A stretch of DNA of 21,493 nt from the NCBI GenBank assembly GCA_049999725.1, contig JBNGIS010039021.1:1-21493 (forward strand). Reading direction: 5' to 3'. Both the position numbers and the translations under genes were made by a program. Every line of letters begins with the position of its first letter. The first letter of the stretch is position 1. The stretch comes from Haplomitrium mnioides. Its lineage: Eukaryota; Marchantiophyta; Haplomitriopsida; Calobryales. Below the pieces are notes generated by a model. It did not search any database, was not told the origin of the DNA, and worked only from the letters and a program-made list of their open reading frames with translations. Below are positions 1 through 10,429 of this stretch, one piece after another.

Positions 1-900
1 CTGGGGATGAGGAATTCGCCAAAGAGATAGGAAGATTTCACCAAGATCGAGCAGGGGGACTTCGCAAGAAAATTCAACGAAAGGTTGGAAGAATTCGCTA
101 GGGGAGATCGCAGGAAAGAAGGATTGGAGACAAGGAAGTGAATCCTGTAGATGGGAAGGGTGCATAGTCAAACAACAAGGACACCAGGATCGCGTTCGGG
201 AGGATGGCACCAAAGCATGAACTCGCAAGGGGAGGACTCGTAAGAATTCGACAGAGGGATTCGACTAGGAGCAGAATCGTAGCAGGAGGATCGCCATTGG
301 GAAAGTTTTGCAGAAGAACCGCATATGCATGAGGACTGACCACCAAAATTCGCAGTAGAATCGATCGGGGCTGGAAAAGGAATTCATTGATTGCGCGAGA
401 AGGATGAGTGACATGAAATTGATGTGCCGGGAGGCAGGGGAATGATTGCACAAGCAGAACACCAGGATTGATCGGGAAGGAGTGTCACTAGTATTGATTG
501 CAGAGGTTGGATCAAGAGAGGATTCAATTGCAATCGCAGCAGGAAGAAGGTGGGATTAATGCAACAAGGAGGATTGCAATCAAACGCAGTGAGGAGGCAG
601 ATCGAATTTGCAGATCGTTGTAGCAAGGTGGTCGAATTCAGGAGAGAATTTCATTGCAGCAGGGAGGGCCAAGAGGAATTTGATTGGGAAAAATTATTGC
701 ATATGCTTCTACAAAGAGAGTGATGATAACATAAATGAGGAAGAGCAAGGAGATCAGGGAATGCTCAAAAATGTTGAGGAGCGGACTGGAGATCGACCAA
801 TCTTCCGACAGGATGAAGCCTGATTACAGTGGTCAGTCATGAGCTTAATCGAATCGCCATGTGAGGAGAATCGTCAGGTGAAAATTTCAAGAAAGGAAGA
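1..900. other. Purine-rich non-coding tract with recurring GATCG/ATTCGC words
   Basis: The + strand is rich in A and G and repeats short words such as GAATTCG, GATCGC, ATTGCAG and GCAGGAGG at irregular spacing, without a clean tandem period. Open frames here (for example 608-823) are short, low in complexity and have no recognisable domain. Similar vocabulary returns at 20880-21493. Such composition is common in untranslated leaders or tails of plant LTR retrotransposons, so this could be part of an older element, but I see no LTR, primer site or coding domain to prove it. Confidence 0.35.
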
Positions 901-3100
901 CAGGAAGAGATCTTTGTGTTTTCCAACTCTGAGGCTGTCATACTCCACGCAAGCAAACATAAAGGACCCTAGACTATGAGTTGGTGTTTGATACCTACTC
1001 TTAGGAAAATTGAAACATTAAGGATGTGCTGGATTCCTCTCATCAGTTCACGGGGAGTGTCTTCACCTTGGTTTCAAGCTCATTCATTAGCAACTCGAGC
1101 TCTCAAAATTCAGAATTCAAAGCTGAAAATTTAAGCTCCAAGTGAAGGTGCATCTGTGGGTCTTGGTGAACACTGCAGTCCAAATACTCTTACTACCAAG
1201 TTGGGAAGAGATTTTTGGAAAAGGTGGAAGTATAGCTAATTAAGAAGGCCGAAAAGAAGGCAGGTAATAGATACGCAACTCTGTTGCTTTGAATGTTTGA
1301 GAAATTGGTCTATCATCTGCTATGGTTTCGAGAGGAAAAAGATGTGTTTCATTTTCAAAGCAAATGCTCTGGTTGCAACCCTTTGTTCTCATGCGCCGCG
1401 TCCCTTATCTCATCGTTGTAAAGGAAGTAGGCATAGCATCTTAAGTATGCGCAGAAGAAGAGCACTGTGACAAGGTTCAATTGCTTTCCACGTCCACAGG
1501 CCCAAACGAGAGAGAATGACTCTCTTCTCTTTCTAGGGGGAGAAATTCAAAGAAATTAAGCGAGCAAAGGGTGGAGGATTGCCAAGAGAGAGAAATTGGG
1601 TCGAGGATGCTGGCTGGAGACACAACTCCATAATATGGCTATGGTTCTTACATCAAGAAGAACCAAAATTATATGGACAAATGAACTTAACTAACTAAAA
1701 AAAGGGAATAAAATGAACAAGATCTAAAAGGAAAAATTAATTCACTAAATAAATCTAAAGAATGAAAAGGTAAAAAAAGCCAAAATGCTTAAATAAGGGT
1801 ACTCTCTAAATTTCGATGAGTAAACTGGAGTTGGCCTAAAGTGAGGGAGACCATCGTTAGGGCCTAAAATAAAGATAGCAAATGTGTTAGTTAATAGCAT
1901 AATACGTATGGCCAACAGGTTGGAGCCTTACAATTGGGCCCATTTTGTTAGTCAACCCCAACTAATATTAGTGCTAAAGTCAGTTGCAGGTACCGGCGCC
2001 AAGGCAAAGACATATGGAGCATTAATTGATTCATTTCCTTCCTCCCGAGGGTAAACCCTTTGACGGGCCTCATTGTTTGGATCAATCTTTTGTATTGTCT
2101 TCTTTTTTCCATTGGGCTAGGAGCAAGTAGAGTAGCGGAGGTTGTGGATGCACATGGGTAGAGTGAGCGTGGGGTTGTGCAGGGGAGCTTGGCCAGGGAG
2201 GTGACTTCCAACGGAAGAGTGGTGGGGTTTGGTTGGGAAGAACACTCTCTCCTCATTTTCCTTTTGCACATTCTCTCACTTCTTCAGTGGCTGCACTTAC
2301 GATTTTCAAGTTGCATTTACGTTTGGGAAGACAATTAGGGAGGATCCCCCCATTGGAGCTAGGGAGGGTAAGCTCAAGAGCGTCTGAGTGAAGGAATTGC
2401 TAGGGCAATCCAGGCCAAGAGTTTATTTCTGGTGACATTTTGTAGGGCTTGAAGAGTCCTGGTGAGGTATACTCCCAAGGGAAGAGTAAGGAGACGAATT
2501 TTGGTAGCAAGGTGGAGTGGGCAATCGGTGTTTGAGAGAAGCACCTTCGTGGTGAGGGAGCAGAACATACATCTTCTGTGGGGCAGAAGTTAAACTCTCT
2601 CGACTGAACGGGTGTGAGGAAATTGAGGTAGTATTGGCAAGGGGGGCAGCCAGGAATCGAGGGCAGCCGATGGAATTTCGAGTTTGTGAGTGGTGGAGGA
2701 GCCGACTGATCTGAAGACCAATGACTGTTTTTAGCAAAGGAGAAGCTCATGAGGGCAGAAATAAGGACTGGAGTGATTGAGGGAGGGCCTCCAGCCACCA
2801 GAAAGCCAAGGGCAGCACCAACCGGAAGAAGGGACATCACGATCATTTAAAATTCTTGATTTCAGGAATTGGTAACACCGCACTAGGATTTCTTTTGGTT
2901 ATATGGTCTTTGGGTGTGACATTTCAGCATGTACATATTCTGAAGTCTGTAGATACATTTAGGAAGAGCTTGTGAAAATATTCAGAACTTTGTCGGAGAA
3001 AATCTGCTGTCATTTATTAGTGTAGCTCAAAATTCTGTTTTTCGGTAATTTAATTTCAGCATAGGAGCAAGTAGGAGTGAGGGATAGGGACAGGTTTCAG
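901..3100. other. Intergenic or decayed repeat sequence, no gene seen
   Basis: About 2.2 kb without a supportable gene. Frames on both strands are short and resemble no family I know; the 148-codon minus frame at 2400-2846 is low-complexity and lies opposite purine-rich DNA. A 13-base word, TAGGAGCAAGTAG, occurs at about 2127 and again at about 3062. The 2880-3061 stretch is T-rich and ends in TTTCAGCA, so it could be a retrotransposon LTR end, but no matching copy was found downstream of the Gypsy element. Confidence 0.3.
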
Positions 3101-3109
3101 CTCCTGGAA

Positions 3110-3125
3110 CTCTGTAATTACAGAG
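3110..3125. repeat. 16-bp perfect palindrome upstream of the Gypsy gag
   Basis: CTCTGTAATTACAGAG reads the same on both strands. It lies about 520 bp before the gag ATG, in what should be the untranslated leader of the Gypsy element. As RNA it could form a short hairpin or a self-complementary dimer. Whether it has a role is unknown. Confidence 0.6.
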
Positions 3126-3643
3126 CTAGACCTGGTCCCAAGTAGGGGGCAGAACTGTACCTCTGTACTCGGAAGACCAGCCACCTCCACTAGGTGTTGA
3201 GAAAGAATAAAGTGGAGCAAAAGCTCAATTTTGGTAATTCCCAAACTCTGTTTAGGCCTGAACCAGTTGATGGTGATTTGGAACCAAGGAGGGGTGCCCA
3301 AACCTGAACCAAAACCAGCCCAGCACCCTCCTAAAACGCTCAAATCGACAAAGTGTCGGTCCCTCCCACAACAAGTATCCCAAAAAACCCTTATTTCGGT
3401 GCCTGCGGCGACGTGGGGTTGTGTTTTCAACATAGCACCCCAGCGGCAGGGCTGACATAAAATTTTTGGCCACCACAAAGGGATACGCCTGTCAAAAGTC
3501 CAGTAATGTTGTTGCCTTGAAGGACCGAAAACAAGGGGAGCCACCGAACGTGTCTTTTTGAGCAAAACATCTGCTGCAACTTGGAAATCAAAATTCTGAA
3601 AAGAAAAAAAATCTGAGACCAGATTTCTTGCTGTCCTAGTATC

Positions 3644-4434
3644 ATGGACAGCTTGAATGGGCATACTGTTCAAAGGGCCAGGTGCCAATATGTCCCATTC
3701 CAAGGCACCACCAAAGAAGATCCAGATGATTGGATCGTCGAATTTGAAGGGACGGCAAAGGCGAATGGCAAATGGGCCATTATGACAACCATACTCCCTG
3801 GTGTGCTGAAGGGGGAAGCAGGGCCTTGGTACATGGGACTGCTGGACGCTGTCTAAGATAACTGGGACCCATTTAAACTTCTATTCTTGAAAGAGTTTAG
3901 AAAATTGGGAGAAGGAGACGAAGCTCTCACCAAAATCGGCCAACTGTCAATGAAGAAGAAAGAATCACTCACAAAATTCCTGTAGTGATTCCAGCGGTTG
4001 GCGAAGCGACTAAATCCCACTCCTGAAAATGGCCAGCTCTGCTCCTTGTTTGTTTCAGCCTTTCCAAGGCAAGTAGGGGCGTGGGTAAGGCAGAATAACC
4101 CACACACCTTGGAAGATGCGGTGGTGCTATCCCATTCCTTCATTCGGGCAGCGGTAGTGAGCGCCAAGAAGAAGACTAAAACTAATTATGGATCAGGATT
4201 GTCATTCAGTGAGGATGACAGAGATTCTGATTCTGAAACTTCTTCTTCCTCAGAATCCGAAAGTGAGAGCTCAGAGGAGAGCTCCAATGACGAGTGATAT
4301 AAGAAAAAGAAGAAGAAGTCGCATAAAAAGAAGAAAGGCGAAAAACACCAAAAGCACAAAAAGAGTGGGAAAGATAAGGGAACCCTGAACCTGGCTGTAA
4401 TTCCCAAGAAGAAACAAGCAGTTGACCATATGGA
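3644..4434 (+). pseudogene. gag: Gypsy gag, N-terminal part (broken)
   Basis: This is the capsid part of Gag, which forms the cytoplasmic particle. The frame opens at the ATG at 3644 and shows retrotransposon-gag character: DDWIVEFEGTAKANGKW, then a WDPFKLLFLKEFRKLG segment and FQRLAKRLNP. Stops interrupt the same frame at 3854, at about 3986 (two in a row) and at 4295. Around 4200-4294 the product is an acidic serine/glutamate/aspartate run. Just past the 4295 stop it turns into a lysine-rich run (4298-4390). This acidic-to-basic layout precedes the zinc knuckles beyond the gap. The sequence runs into the N gap at 4435. The start is chosen because it is the first ATG before the homology and the upstream frame has none. 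Confidence 0.8.
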
Positions 4435-4534
4435 NNNNNNNNNNNNNNNNNNNNNNNNNNNNNNNNNNNNNNNNNNNNNNNNNNNNNNNNNNNNNNNNNN
4501 NNNNNNNNNNNNNNNNNNNNNNNNNNNNNNNNNN
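4435..4534. other. Assembly gap (100 N)
   Basis: Exactly 100 undetermined bases, the usual placeholder for a gap of unknown size. It falls in the gag of the Gypsy element between the lysine-rich tract and the zinc knuckles. The true length, and hence whether gag changes frame here, cannot be told. Confidence 0.98.
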
Positions 4535-5478
4535 AAGCCTCCATTGTCCAATATATTAGGGAGGAACCAGAATATGTTCGAGAAGAGGTGGAATTCGTAC
4601 CTGAGGAACCATCCAAAAATGTGTACCAAATAGCTTCCAATTCCCGAACGATGATGGGCAGGCCGCTGGCCCTTGGACTGAACCAGCAGTCCACATGGGC
4701 TCAGCCCAGGCCAGAAAATAATACAGAGGAGAGGGCAGCCCGCACGCAAATCATGGTATGTTGGAATTGTGGCCAACCCGATCACATATCGCCAAATTGC
4801 CCCGAACCAAGGAAACAAGGGTGGGGGATGCCAGCAAGACTTTGTACTACCTGCAAGAAGGAGGGGCACATGGCACCCTACTGCCTGATGAGCAGATGGC
4901 GTAAACCACCCGCTGGCCAAGGGGCTGAAACATCCACCGCAAATGTGCAATGTGTGCACATGGAGTGGGAACACTCTACCAATTTGCCTGGATGGGAGGC
5001 AACACTTGTGGAGGACTGCTTTAAGGTGATGACAAAGGGGGGGGGGGGGGGGATAGTAAGAAAGCTAGAGAGGCCAGGAGGGACCAGTCCAACAACAAGA
5101 GGGAGGGCGGGAAAGACAGATCCACCGACCAGAATCCCAATCGATCAAGATTTTGATTTTCAACAAAATCACCTGAAATTGTTTTACCCCCAACAAGAGG
5201 AGAGTGTCACAAGGCAATTGGAAGCCTTGGAAGCTGTAGAGGCCAAGGAGGCGGCAGATCAGACCTTGCAAGATCTGAAAAAGCCAACAGAGCCACCAAT
5301 CAAAAAAGAGCAAGATGGGGCAGTAGCACTTCTACCTTATAGCATTCAACGTGACGTGAGGGACTGCCCAGTCACAGCGATGGTAGGTCAGCTAATCAAG
5401 GGCAGTCCGGTGTACCGATGGCAATTGAGGGAGTTGATGATGGGACCTAGGCGCAGGCGAAAGTTACCCCTCGTATGA
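4535..5478 (+). pseudogene. gag: Gypsy gag C-terminal part with two CCHC zinc knuckles
   Basis: An uninterrupted frame runs from the gap to the stop at 5478. It holds two nucleocapsid-type knuckles of form C-x2-C-x4-H-x4-C: CWNCGQPDHISPNC at 4759-4800 and CTTCKKEGHMAPYC at 4843-4884. These bind the element's RNA during packaging. Downstream is a hydrophilic linker with a Glu/Ala/Lys-rich, probably helical stretch (about 5200-5310) that leads to the protease region. A run of 16 G at 5037-5052 lies inside the frame and encodes a glycine run. The first codon of this open stretch is not a true start, because the frame is open through the gap edge. Confidence 0.82.
5037..5052 (+). repeat. G16 homopolymer inside gag
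   Basis: Sixteen consecutive G on the + strand. Homopolymers of this length are prone to length error in sequencing and to slippage in vivo, and could form G-quadruplex structures. In the present length the flanking frame stays open. Confidence 0.95.
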
Positions 5479-5493
5479 ACCCCAACCAACGCA

Positions 5494-6404
5494 ATGATGG
5501 TCTATGAGGACCGGGGAGCACCAGAAATCGACATTCAGATTGTTGGCTGCACTCTGACGCTTGTACCTGTTGATGGGAGAGATGGAGTGAACATAATGGT
5601 TGAGGACACAACTCACAAATTAGGGTACAACACCTTTAAACCAACAGTCAGAATCATGAGATTGGCGAATGGGTCAAAAGTCAAGCCATTGGGCGCTCTA
5701 ACAAACATCATAACCTGTATTGGGGCGTGGAGTTTTCCCTGAACTATCTAGTTATGAGGCCAGCCAACACTTTGCCTTATTCTGTGTTAGTCGGGAGACA
5801 TTGGCTACACGGGGCCAAAGTGACTCACAATTGGGGCACGAAGACCTTGAAGTTTGGACAGCCCTATACTGTGGTGCACTATGGCAACCCCAAACACCAA
5901 GGGGAAACAATTTCAGACCAGCCCTATGACACGAAGTGGACCACAAACGAGAATTCAGACAAGGAAGGGACATTTTGAGTGCAATACCTGCATCAAGTCA
6001 CAGAGAAGGAACTTCTGGACAGGGCAACAGCTCTGGAAATTCTTGTATACCATGTTGCAGCCCAAGAAATTGAAGCTGATAAACCTGAATTCAGCGGGGA
6101 GTTGGCCCAACCTGAGCATTCAAGAAAAATACCGATAAGTAGTGAGAGGGATGAATCGGAGAATGAAAAGAGCCAACACAAAGTCCAGCAATGTGGGCAG
6201 CAATTGGCGGTGCTGGAACCTGGAGCAGACCTTCCATCGAGGGGCAGCCCAAAGCCCATAAGCTTAGATCTGTACAGAACCGTAACAACCAAAGGAAGGA
6301 AGGCCTTCCAAGTAGGATTTGGCCTAACCACCATCGATGAGTTCGCCTTGACACAAGCCTTGGGAAATTTCAGGACGTGTTTGCATGGCATCATTCAAAT
6401 CTGA
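5494..6404 (+). pseudogene. pro: Gypsy aspartic protease region and linker to RT
   Basis: This segment would encode the retropepsin-like protease that cuts the Gag-Pol polyprotein. In the first frame (5494-5742) LVPVDGRDGVNIM carries the catalytic Asp-Gly, followed by the LANGSKVKPLGALTNI strand typical of clan AA proteases in plant Gypsy elements. The frame then shifts at about 5727, and the second hallmark appears as YSVLVGRHWLHGA (compare the family's LLGRPWL). A stop at 5976 separates the protease from a linker frame reaching 6404. The residues after the catalytic Asp-Gly (Arg-Asp) look altered. A further frameshift near 6370 is needed to reach the RT frame. Confidence 0.72.
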
Positions 6405-7181
6405 GAGGAGTGCCTAGAGAATTTGGGTAACACCGTATTGACTTGGAACCCTCAGCCATACCAGTAAGACAACGACAATACCGACTAAATCCAAAAATGT
6501 CATTGTTGGTGAAGGAGGAGGTAGACAAACTATTGGAAGCAGGATTTATATACCCTGTCCTCAATAGCAAATGGGTCTCACCAGTGGTGGTAGTCCCTAA
6601 GAAACCAGGCCTGGATGGAAAACCTAAGATACGTATTTGCCAGGATTACTGAAAACTTAATCTTGCCACCAAGAAGGATCATTATCCTTTACCTTTCACC
6701 GACGGGGTGCTGGATTTAATTGCATGCCAGGAAGCTTATAGCTTCATGGATGGCTACTCTGGCTACAACCAGGTATGGACTAGACAAGAGGATCAATTGA
6801 AGACAGCTTTCACGACAGAATGGGGGGTATTCGCCTTTTGGAGAATGCCTTTTGGGTTGTGTAATGCACCGGGAACATTCCAACGGTTAATGATGAATAC
6901 GTTTCATGATTACATCCGGAAGTTTTTGGAAATCTTCATCAATGGTTTTGTGGTCTACGGAAAGGCAAAGGACCACCTCAAAAATCTGAGATTGACATTT
7001 CAGAGGTGTCGGGACACATGACTTAAACTGCACCTCGGTAAGTGTTTTTTCGCAGTAAGGGAAGGAATCTTGTTGGGCCACCAGATTTCAGCAAGGGGGA
7101 TTGAGGTCGATCAAGAGAAGTGAAGATCTGGATAGGCGTGGCATTTCCTAGTAACCTCCAGTAAGTACATGGATTTCTGGG
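6405..7181 (+). pseudogene. pol: Gypsy reverse transcriptase (inactive)
   Basis: The RT copies element RNA into cDNA inside the particle. Conserved blocks are visible: QRQYRLNPKM and KEEVDKLLEAGFIYPV, then WVSPVVVVPKKPG, KIRICQDY (followed by a TGA at 6650), HYPLPFTDGVLD, SFMDGYSGYNQ with the first catalytic Asp at 6749-6751, FAFWRMPFGLCNAPGTFQR and FLEIFINGFVVYG. The last block should carry the Asp-Asp pair of the polymerase active site but reads Asn-Gly (6941-6946), so polymerase activity is lost. A second stop lies at 7019. After GKCFFAVREGILLGHQIS the frame shifts near 7122 and again near 7190 before the RNase H frame. Confidence 0.88.
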
Positions 7182-8501
7182 GTGTGTGGGGGTTATTATC
7201 GGAGGTTCATACCTCAATTTGCCTTGGTAGCTCTCTATCTCACAGACATGGTCAAGAAAAGGAGTGACTTTGAGCCTATTGAAGCAAGGCTGACCAGCTT
7301 CAATGAATTGAAGAGAGGGCTGGCCAGTGCACCTGTGTTGGTGCCACCGAATTGGTTGACTGAATTTCACATAATGGTTGACGTATCAGGTTTTTGCATT
7401 GGTGCAGTCTTGAGTCAATTGGATGACCAAGGGAGAGATCACCCAATTTATTTTGCTAGTAGGCTACTGGCAGTGGCCAAAAAAATTTATTCTCCCACGA
7501 ATAGAGAAGTGTTGGGGATAATATACACGCTCAAAAAATTCCGACACTACCTCTTTTATTACAAAGTGGTTTTTCACACCGACCACAATGCGATCAAATA
7601 CATGGTGAACAAACCTGATCTATCTGGACGGACAGCTCAATGGATGCTGCTATTACAGGAATTCAATTACGAGGTGAGGATCAAACCTAAAAGGCAGCAC
7701 CACAATGCCGACTACTTTTTGAGGATAGCTGGTCCAATAGACGAAAAACTGGTAGATGATCAATTTCCCGACGAGGATCTTTTCAATATAAGAGAAGGCA
7801 GACCGACAGATTACGAGGAGATCATCAGTTTTTTGTTGACGGGCCGCTTACCCAAGGAGTGGTCTCAAGAGGAAGCTGCTGTATTCTTGAGGAAGGTGAG
7901 ACCCTACCTCCTAATTAAAGGGATTCTTTACAAATCGGGCTTGGATGGGCAAGTGCGACGGTGTTTAGAGAAGAACCAGGCCACTGTCCTCATGAGGGCC
8001 ATGCATGAAGGCGAGGATGGAGGACACTTTGCCACAGACACTACCCCGAAGAAAATTCTGGCAGCCAAGTACTGGTGGTCGACCATGCATCAAGACACAC
8101 AACTCTTTGTTAAAAGGTGTGGTCCTTGTCAACGGTCGAGCAAGCCAACCCCATCCTCTCGTCATCCTCTGATTCTTATCTTAGCCCTGCCCCCATTTGA
8201 GAAGTCGGGTATTGACTTTATTGGCCCAATGTCACCCACAACCAGGAGGGGAAATAGGTATATATTGTTGTCCATCGACTATGCAACCAAATGGGTGGAA
8301 GCGAGGGCTACACGAAAGGATGATGCCCACACTGTGGCTAGATTTCTGTACAAGCAGATTTTCACCAGGTTTGGAGCACCGCTAGAGCTGGTGAGTGATC
8401 AAGGAACTCATTTCCTGAACCGGGTGATGAGGGAACTAACCTCTCAGTACATGGTTAAACACCAAAAAACGACAGCCTATCACCACAAGCGAATGGCTTA
8501 A
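7182..8501 (+). pseudogene. pol: Gypsy RNase H and integrase (zinc finger and DDE core)
   Basis: This is the longest open stretch of the element (about 439 codons). It begins with GYYRRFIPQFA at the RT connection. RNase H follows, with VDVSGFCIGAVLSQ (first Asp), NREVLGIIYTLKKFRHYLF (Glu) and HTDHNAIKYM (Asp), ending at QHHNADYFLRI. The integrase zinc finger is read from HEGEDGGHF and CGPCQRS (HHCC type). The integrase core shows GIDFIGPM (first Asp) and VSDQGTHF (second Asp). A one-base loss near 8483 ends the frame just before the third catalytic residue. The displayed first codon is not a true start. Confidence 0.9.
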
Positions 8502-9070
8502 CCAAGCGGGCTAATGGAATCATTGGAAAAATCATGAACAGAACTATAGCTGCTAATAAAATTGACTAGGACCTCAAGCTTCTCACGATTGTCCATGCTT
8601 ACAACCAAGCTTATAAAACGACCACAAGACACAACCCGTATTTTCTGGTTTTCGGTCAGCATTCCTTGGTACCAGTGGAATTTGAGGTGCCCACGGAGCG
8701 AGTTCTGGTCACAACAAGAATGACAAAACCGGAGAGTAGAAGGAAGCATATGGAAAACCTGGAATGGCTGGAGGAGGCGAGGATGACAGTAGGTCACAGA
8801 TCAGAACATCAGCAACAATTGAGTAAGAACCAACACAACTAGAAGCTGAAGGCGCATGAGCTCAAGACAAGGGATCTAGTTCTGCTCTACAATAGCATAT
8901 TCATGCACTTCCCAGGGAAGTTACACACCAGGTGGATGGCACCCTATGTCCTTCAAAGATTGCACCCAAACGGGTCAGTGGAGCTGACCACACTACAAGG
9001 GGACCAAATTAGCAGTTGGGTGCACAGTGACCGCTTGAAGAAATATTTCTATATAGAGGAGGAGAATTGA
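8492..9070 (+). pseudogene. pol: Gypsy integrase C-terminus with GPY/F-like module
   Basis: Read one frame over from the preceding segment. It continues the DDE core with NGLTKRANGIIGKIM, where the family's catalytic Glu is replaced by Lys (8504-8506). The spacing from the second Asp is 35 residues, as in a D-D-35-E integrase. Further on are HNPYFLVFGQHSLVPVEF and the tail FPGKLHTRWMAPYVLQRLH, with MAPY in the place of GPY, ending with HSDRLKKYFYIEEEN and a TGA at 9068. Two stops occur inside (near 8567 and 8839). No chromodomain is present. Confidence 0.82.
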
Positions 9071-10350
9071 GGTGGAGGTTTCACCAAATACTAGTCTTGG
9101 GAAGTAGGGTGGGTTGCTGTAGTTCTGTGATGGAGTGTGTGGTCGAGTTGCCATGGGGTTTTTTGGTAAGTGACAGTATCAGTCGTAAAAATGAAAAAAT
9201 GCATTACTTATGGTGTGAGTATACGTGGAGTGGCGGAGGTCAGTGTTTTCTGTTTCTATGTCCTTATGTGGCTGGACTATACTCAAGGCAGACTTCAACC
9301 ATGAGAGTGAAGATTTGTCAGGGTGGCGTCTTTGTGTTAGTTTTAGTTTTTTGTGTGTTTTTGTTGCTGCACTTTGTCTTTAGGAGTCTTGAAATTGGAG
9401 GGCAGCTCGGACATTAGGGGGCTGGAGTTGTGTTTTGTTTGTGTCTTTGTGTGTGGGGGTTGTGGCAGAAGGCAACCACTAGCAAGAACAGCAAGGCGTT
9501 GTTGGTGTTCACAACAACAATTGCTACGTGGAGAAAATAATGGAGTCAATTCAGATTGGGCCAGTGACAAATTCCAAGCGAGTGGTACAGGAGAGAGGCT
9601 GAAGAAAGCAGAATTGTCAGGGTTGAATAACAGAGGTTCGGATGGAGACTTCAAGCAAGCCCAATAAATAAATAAATAAATAAATAAAACTTGGGGCAGA
9701 AACTTGTCAGAGAAATTTTGGACTCAGCGAAAGAATTGCGTAGAGAATGGAGGAGACACCAATTAGAAGTCGACAAACCTATGGGGGGAAGCTTCGAATG
9801 GTGACGGTGGGAGAATGATCGGTTGGCAATCTACAATATCAACAAAGAGTCTGAGGAAAGCAGAGCAACCACAACAGCCTTTAGGGAAGATGGTCCGAAG
9901 AGAAGGACAAGAAAATAGGCGGACGGATTGTAAGGTGTTTGCGATGACACTTCACAATTCAGCAGGGAGTTATGTCGGCCAAGCTTTTTTTTGGTATTTT
10001 TTGAATTTTTGTGCTTTACTTGGCTTAGTACCACAAATTGTGTCCAAGATTGATCAACCTGGTGCCCAAAGGTGGAAAAAAGGATCAAGTCAGTACTAGG
10101 ATGCGTCTAGAGTTCGAAAAAAGTAGGTCGTGTTAGATCCATCGGAGGACCAGTTCAATTCGACACAAAAGAAGCATGATCAATTGGAGGACATTTATGA
10201 CGTATGGAGCGGAGGTCTTCTCTTTGGACTATACCATGAGGGTCATGAGGGACGGTTCGATGGTTGATCAGCAACTCCATTACTGAGGAAGTTCAAAAGG
10301 ATACTCTACTCACCCTGTCCAAGAAGAAGTTTTGTATGCACCTTATAGCC
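9071..10350. other. Non-coding tail of the Gypsy region
   Basis: No gene seen over about 1.3 kb. The + strand is G/A-rich, with T-rich patches at 9330-9370 and 9985-10020. Part of it is probably the 3' untranslated region and perhaps the 3' LTR of the Gypsy element. I could not match it to any sequence upstream of gag, so no LTR is called. Open frames here (such as 9067-9417 and 9353-9667) are low in complexity and have no recognisable domain. Confidence 0.4.
9663..9689 (+). repeat. (AATA)n microsatellite
   Basis: About six and a half tandem copies of AATA. Confidence 0.9.
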
Positions 10351-10429
10351 TATTCTATTTATTTTTTTTATATTAATTTATTTTAATATTAGTTAGTATT
10401 AATTCTATTATCCTTAATATTATATTATT
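10351..10429. other. AT-rich tract at the Copia insertion site
   Basis: Nearly all A and T, with TTTATT, TTAATATT and TATTAATT words, ending exactly where the Copia 5' LTR begins. It contrasts with the G/A-rich DNA before it. It may be the original target site or the tail of an earlier insertion. Confidence 0.7.

Larger units (their letters stand above)
3644..9070 (+). mobile_element. Degenerate Ty3/Gypsy LTR retrotransposon (internal region)
   Basis: The domain order gag, protease, RT, RNase H, integrase is that of Ty3/Gypsy (Metaviridae) elements. Seen in sequence: two CCHC knuckles (4759-4884), the protease-type VDG motif near 5570, RT blocks from about 6430, RNase H from about 7370, an HHCC zinc finger and DDE core from about 8000, and a GPY/F-like tail ending at 9070. 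No chromodomain follows the integrase, which argues for a non-chromovirus (Tat/Athila-like) relative; this is inference. The element crosses an assembly gap and carries at least six frameshifts and about ten internal stops. LTRs were not identified on either side, so the true ends lie outside the stated span. Confidence 0.9.

Noticed and set aside
608-823. Small + strand frame of 71 codons
   Set aside because: Low-complexity, no homologous motif, embedded in a purine-rich repeat-like tract where stops are scarce by composition.
1989-2010. GGCGCC-containing site considered as a tRNA-type Gypsy primer site
   Set aside because: It shares only a short core with the TGGCGCC-type sites of Athila/Tat elements, does not start with TGG, and no LTR end could be placed before it.
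2400-2846. Minus-strand frame of 148 codons and overlapping minus frames
   Set aside because: Pro/Ser/Leu-rich product that simply mirrors G/A-rich + strand DNA; no domain and no conserved block.
3056-3703. Minus-strand frame of 215 codons opposite the start of Gypsy gag
   Set aside because: It overlaps the true gag start antisense and shows no recognisable domain; most likely a shadow.
4186-4974. Minus-strand frame of 262 codons across the N gap
   Set aside because: It contains 34 undetermined residues and is the antisense shadow of the Ser/Glu, Lys-rich and zinc-knuckle parts of gag.
9053-9420. Purine runs (AGAGGAGGAGAA; TTAGGGGG) considered as the Gypsy polypurine tract and 3' LTR start
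   Set aside because: No sequence starting after either run could be matched upstream of gag, so the LTR cannot be supported.
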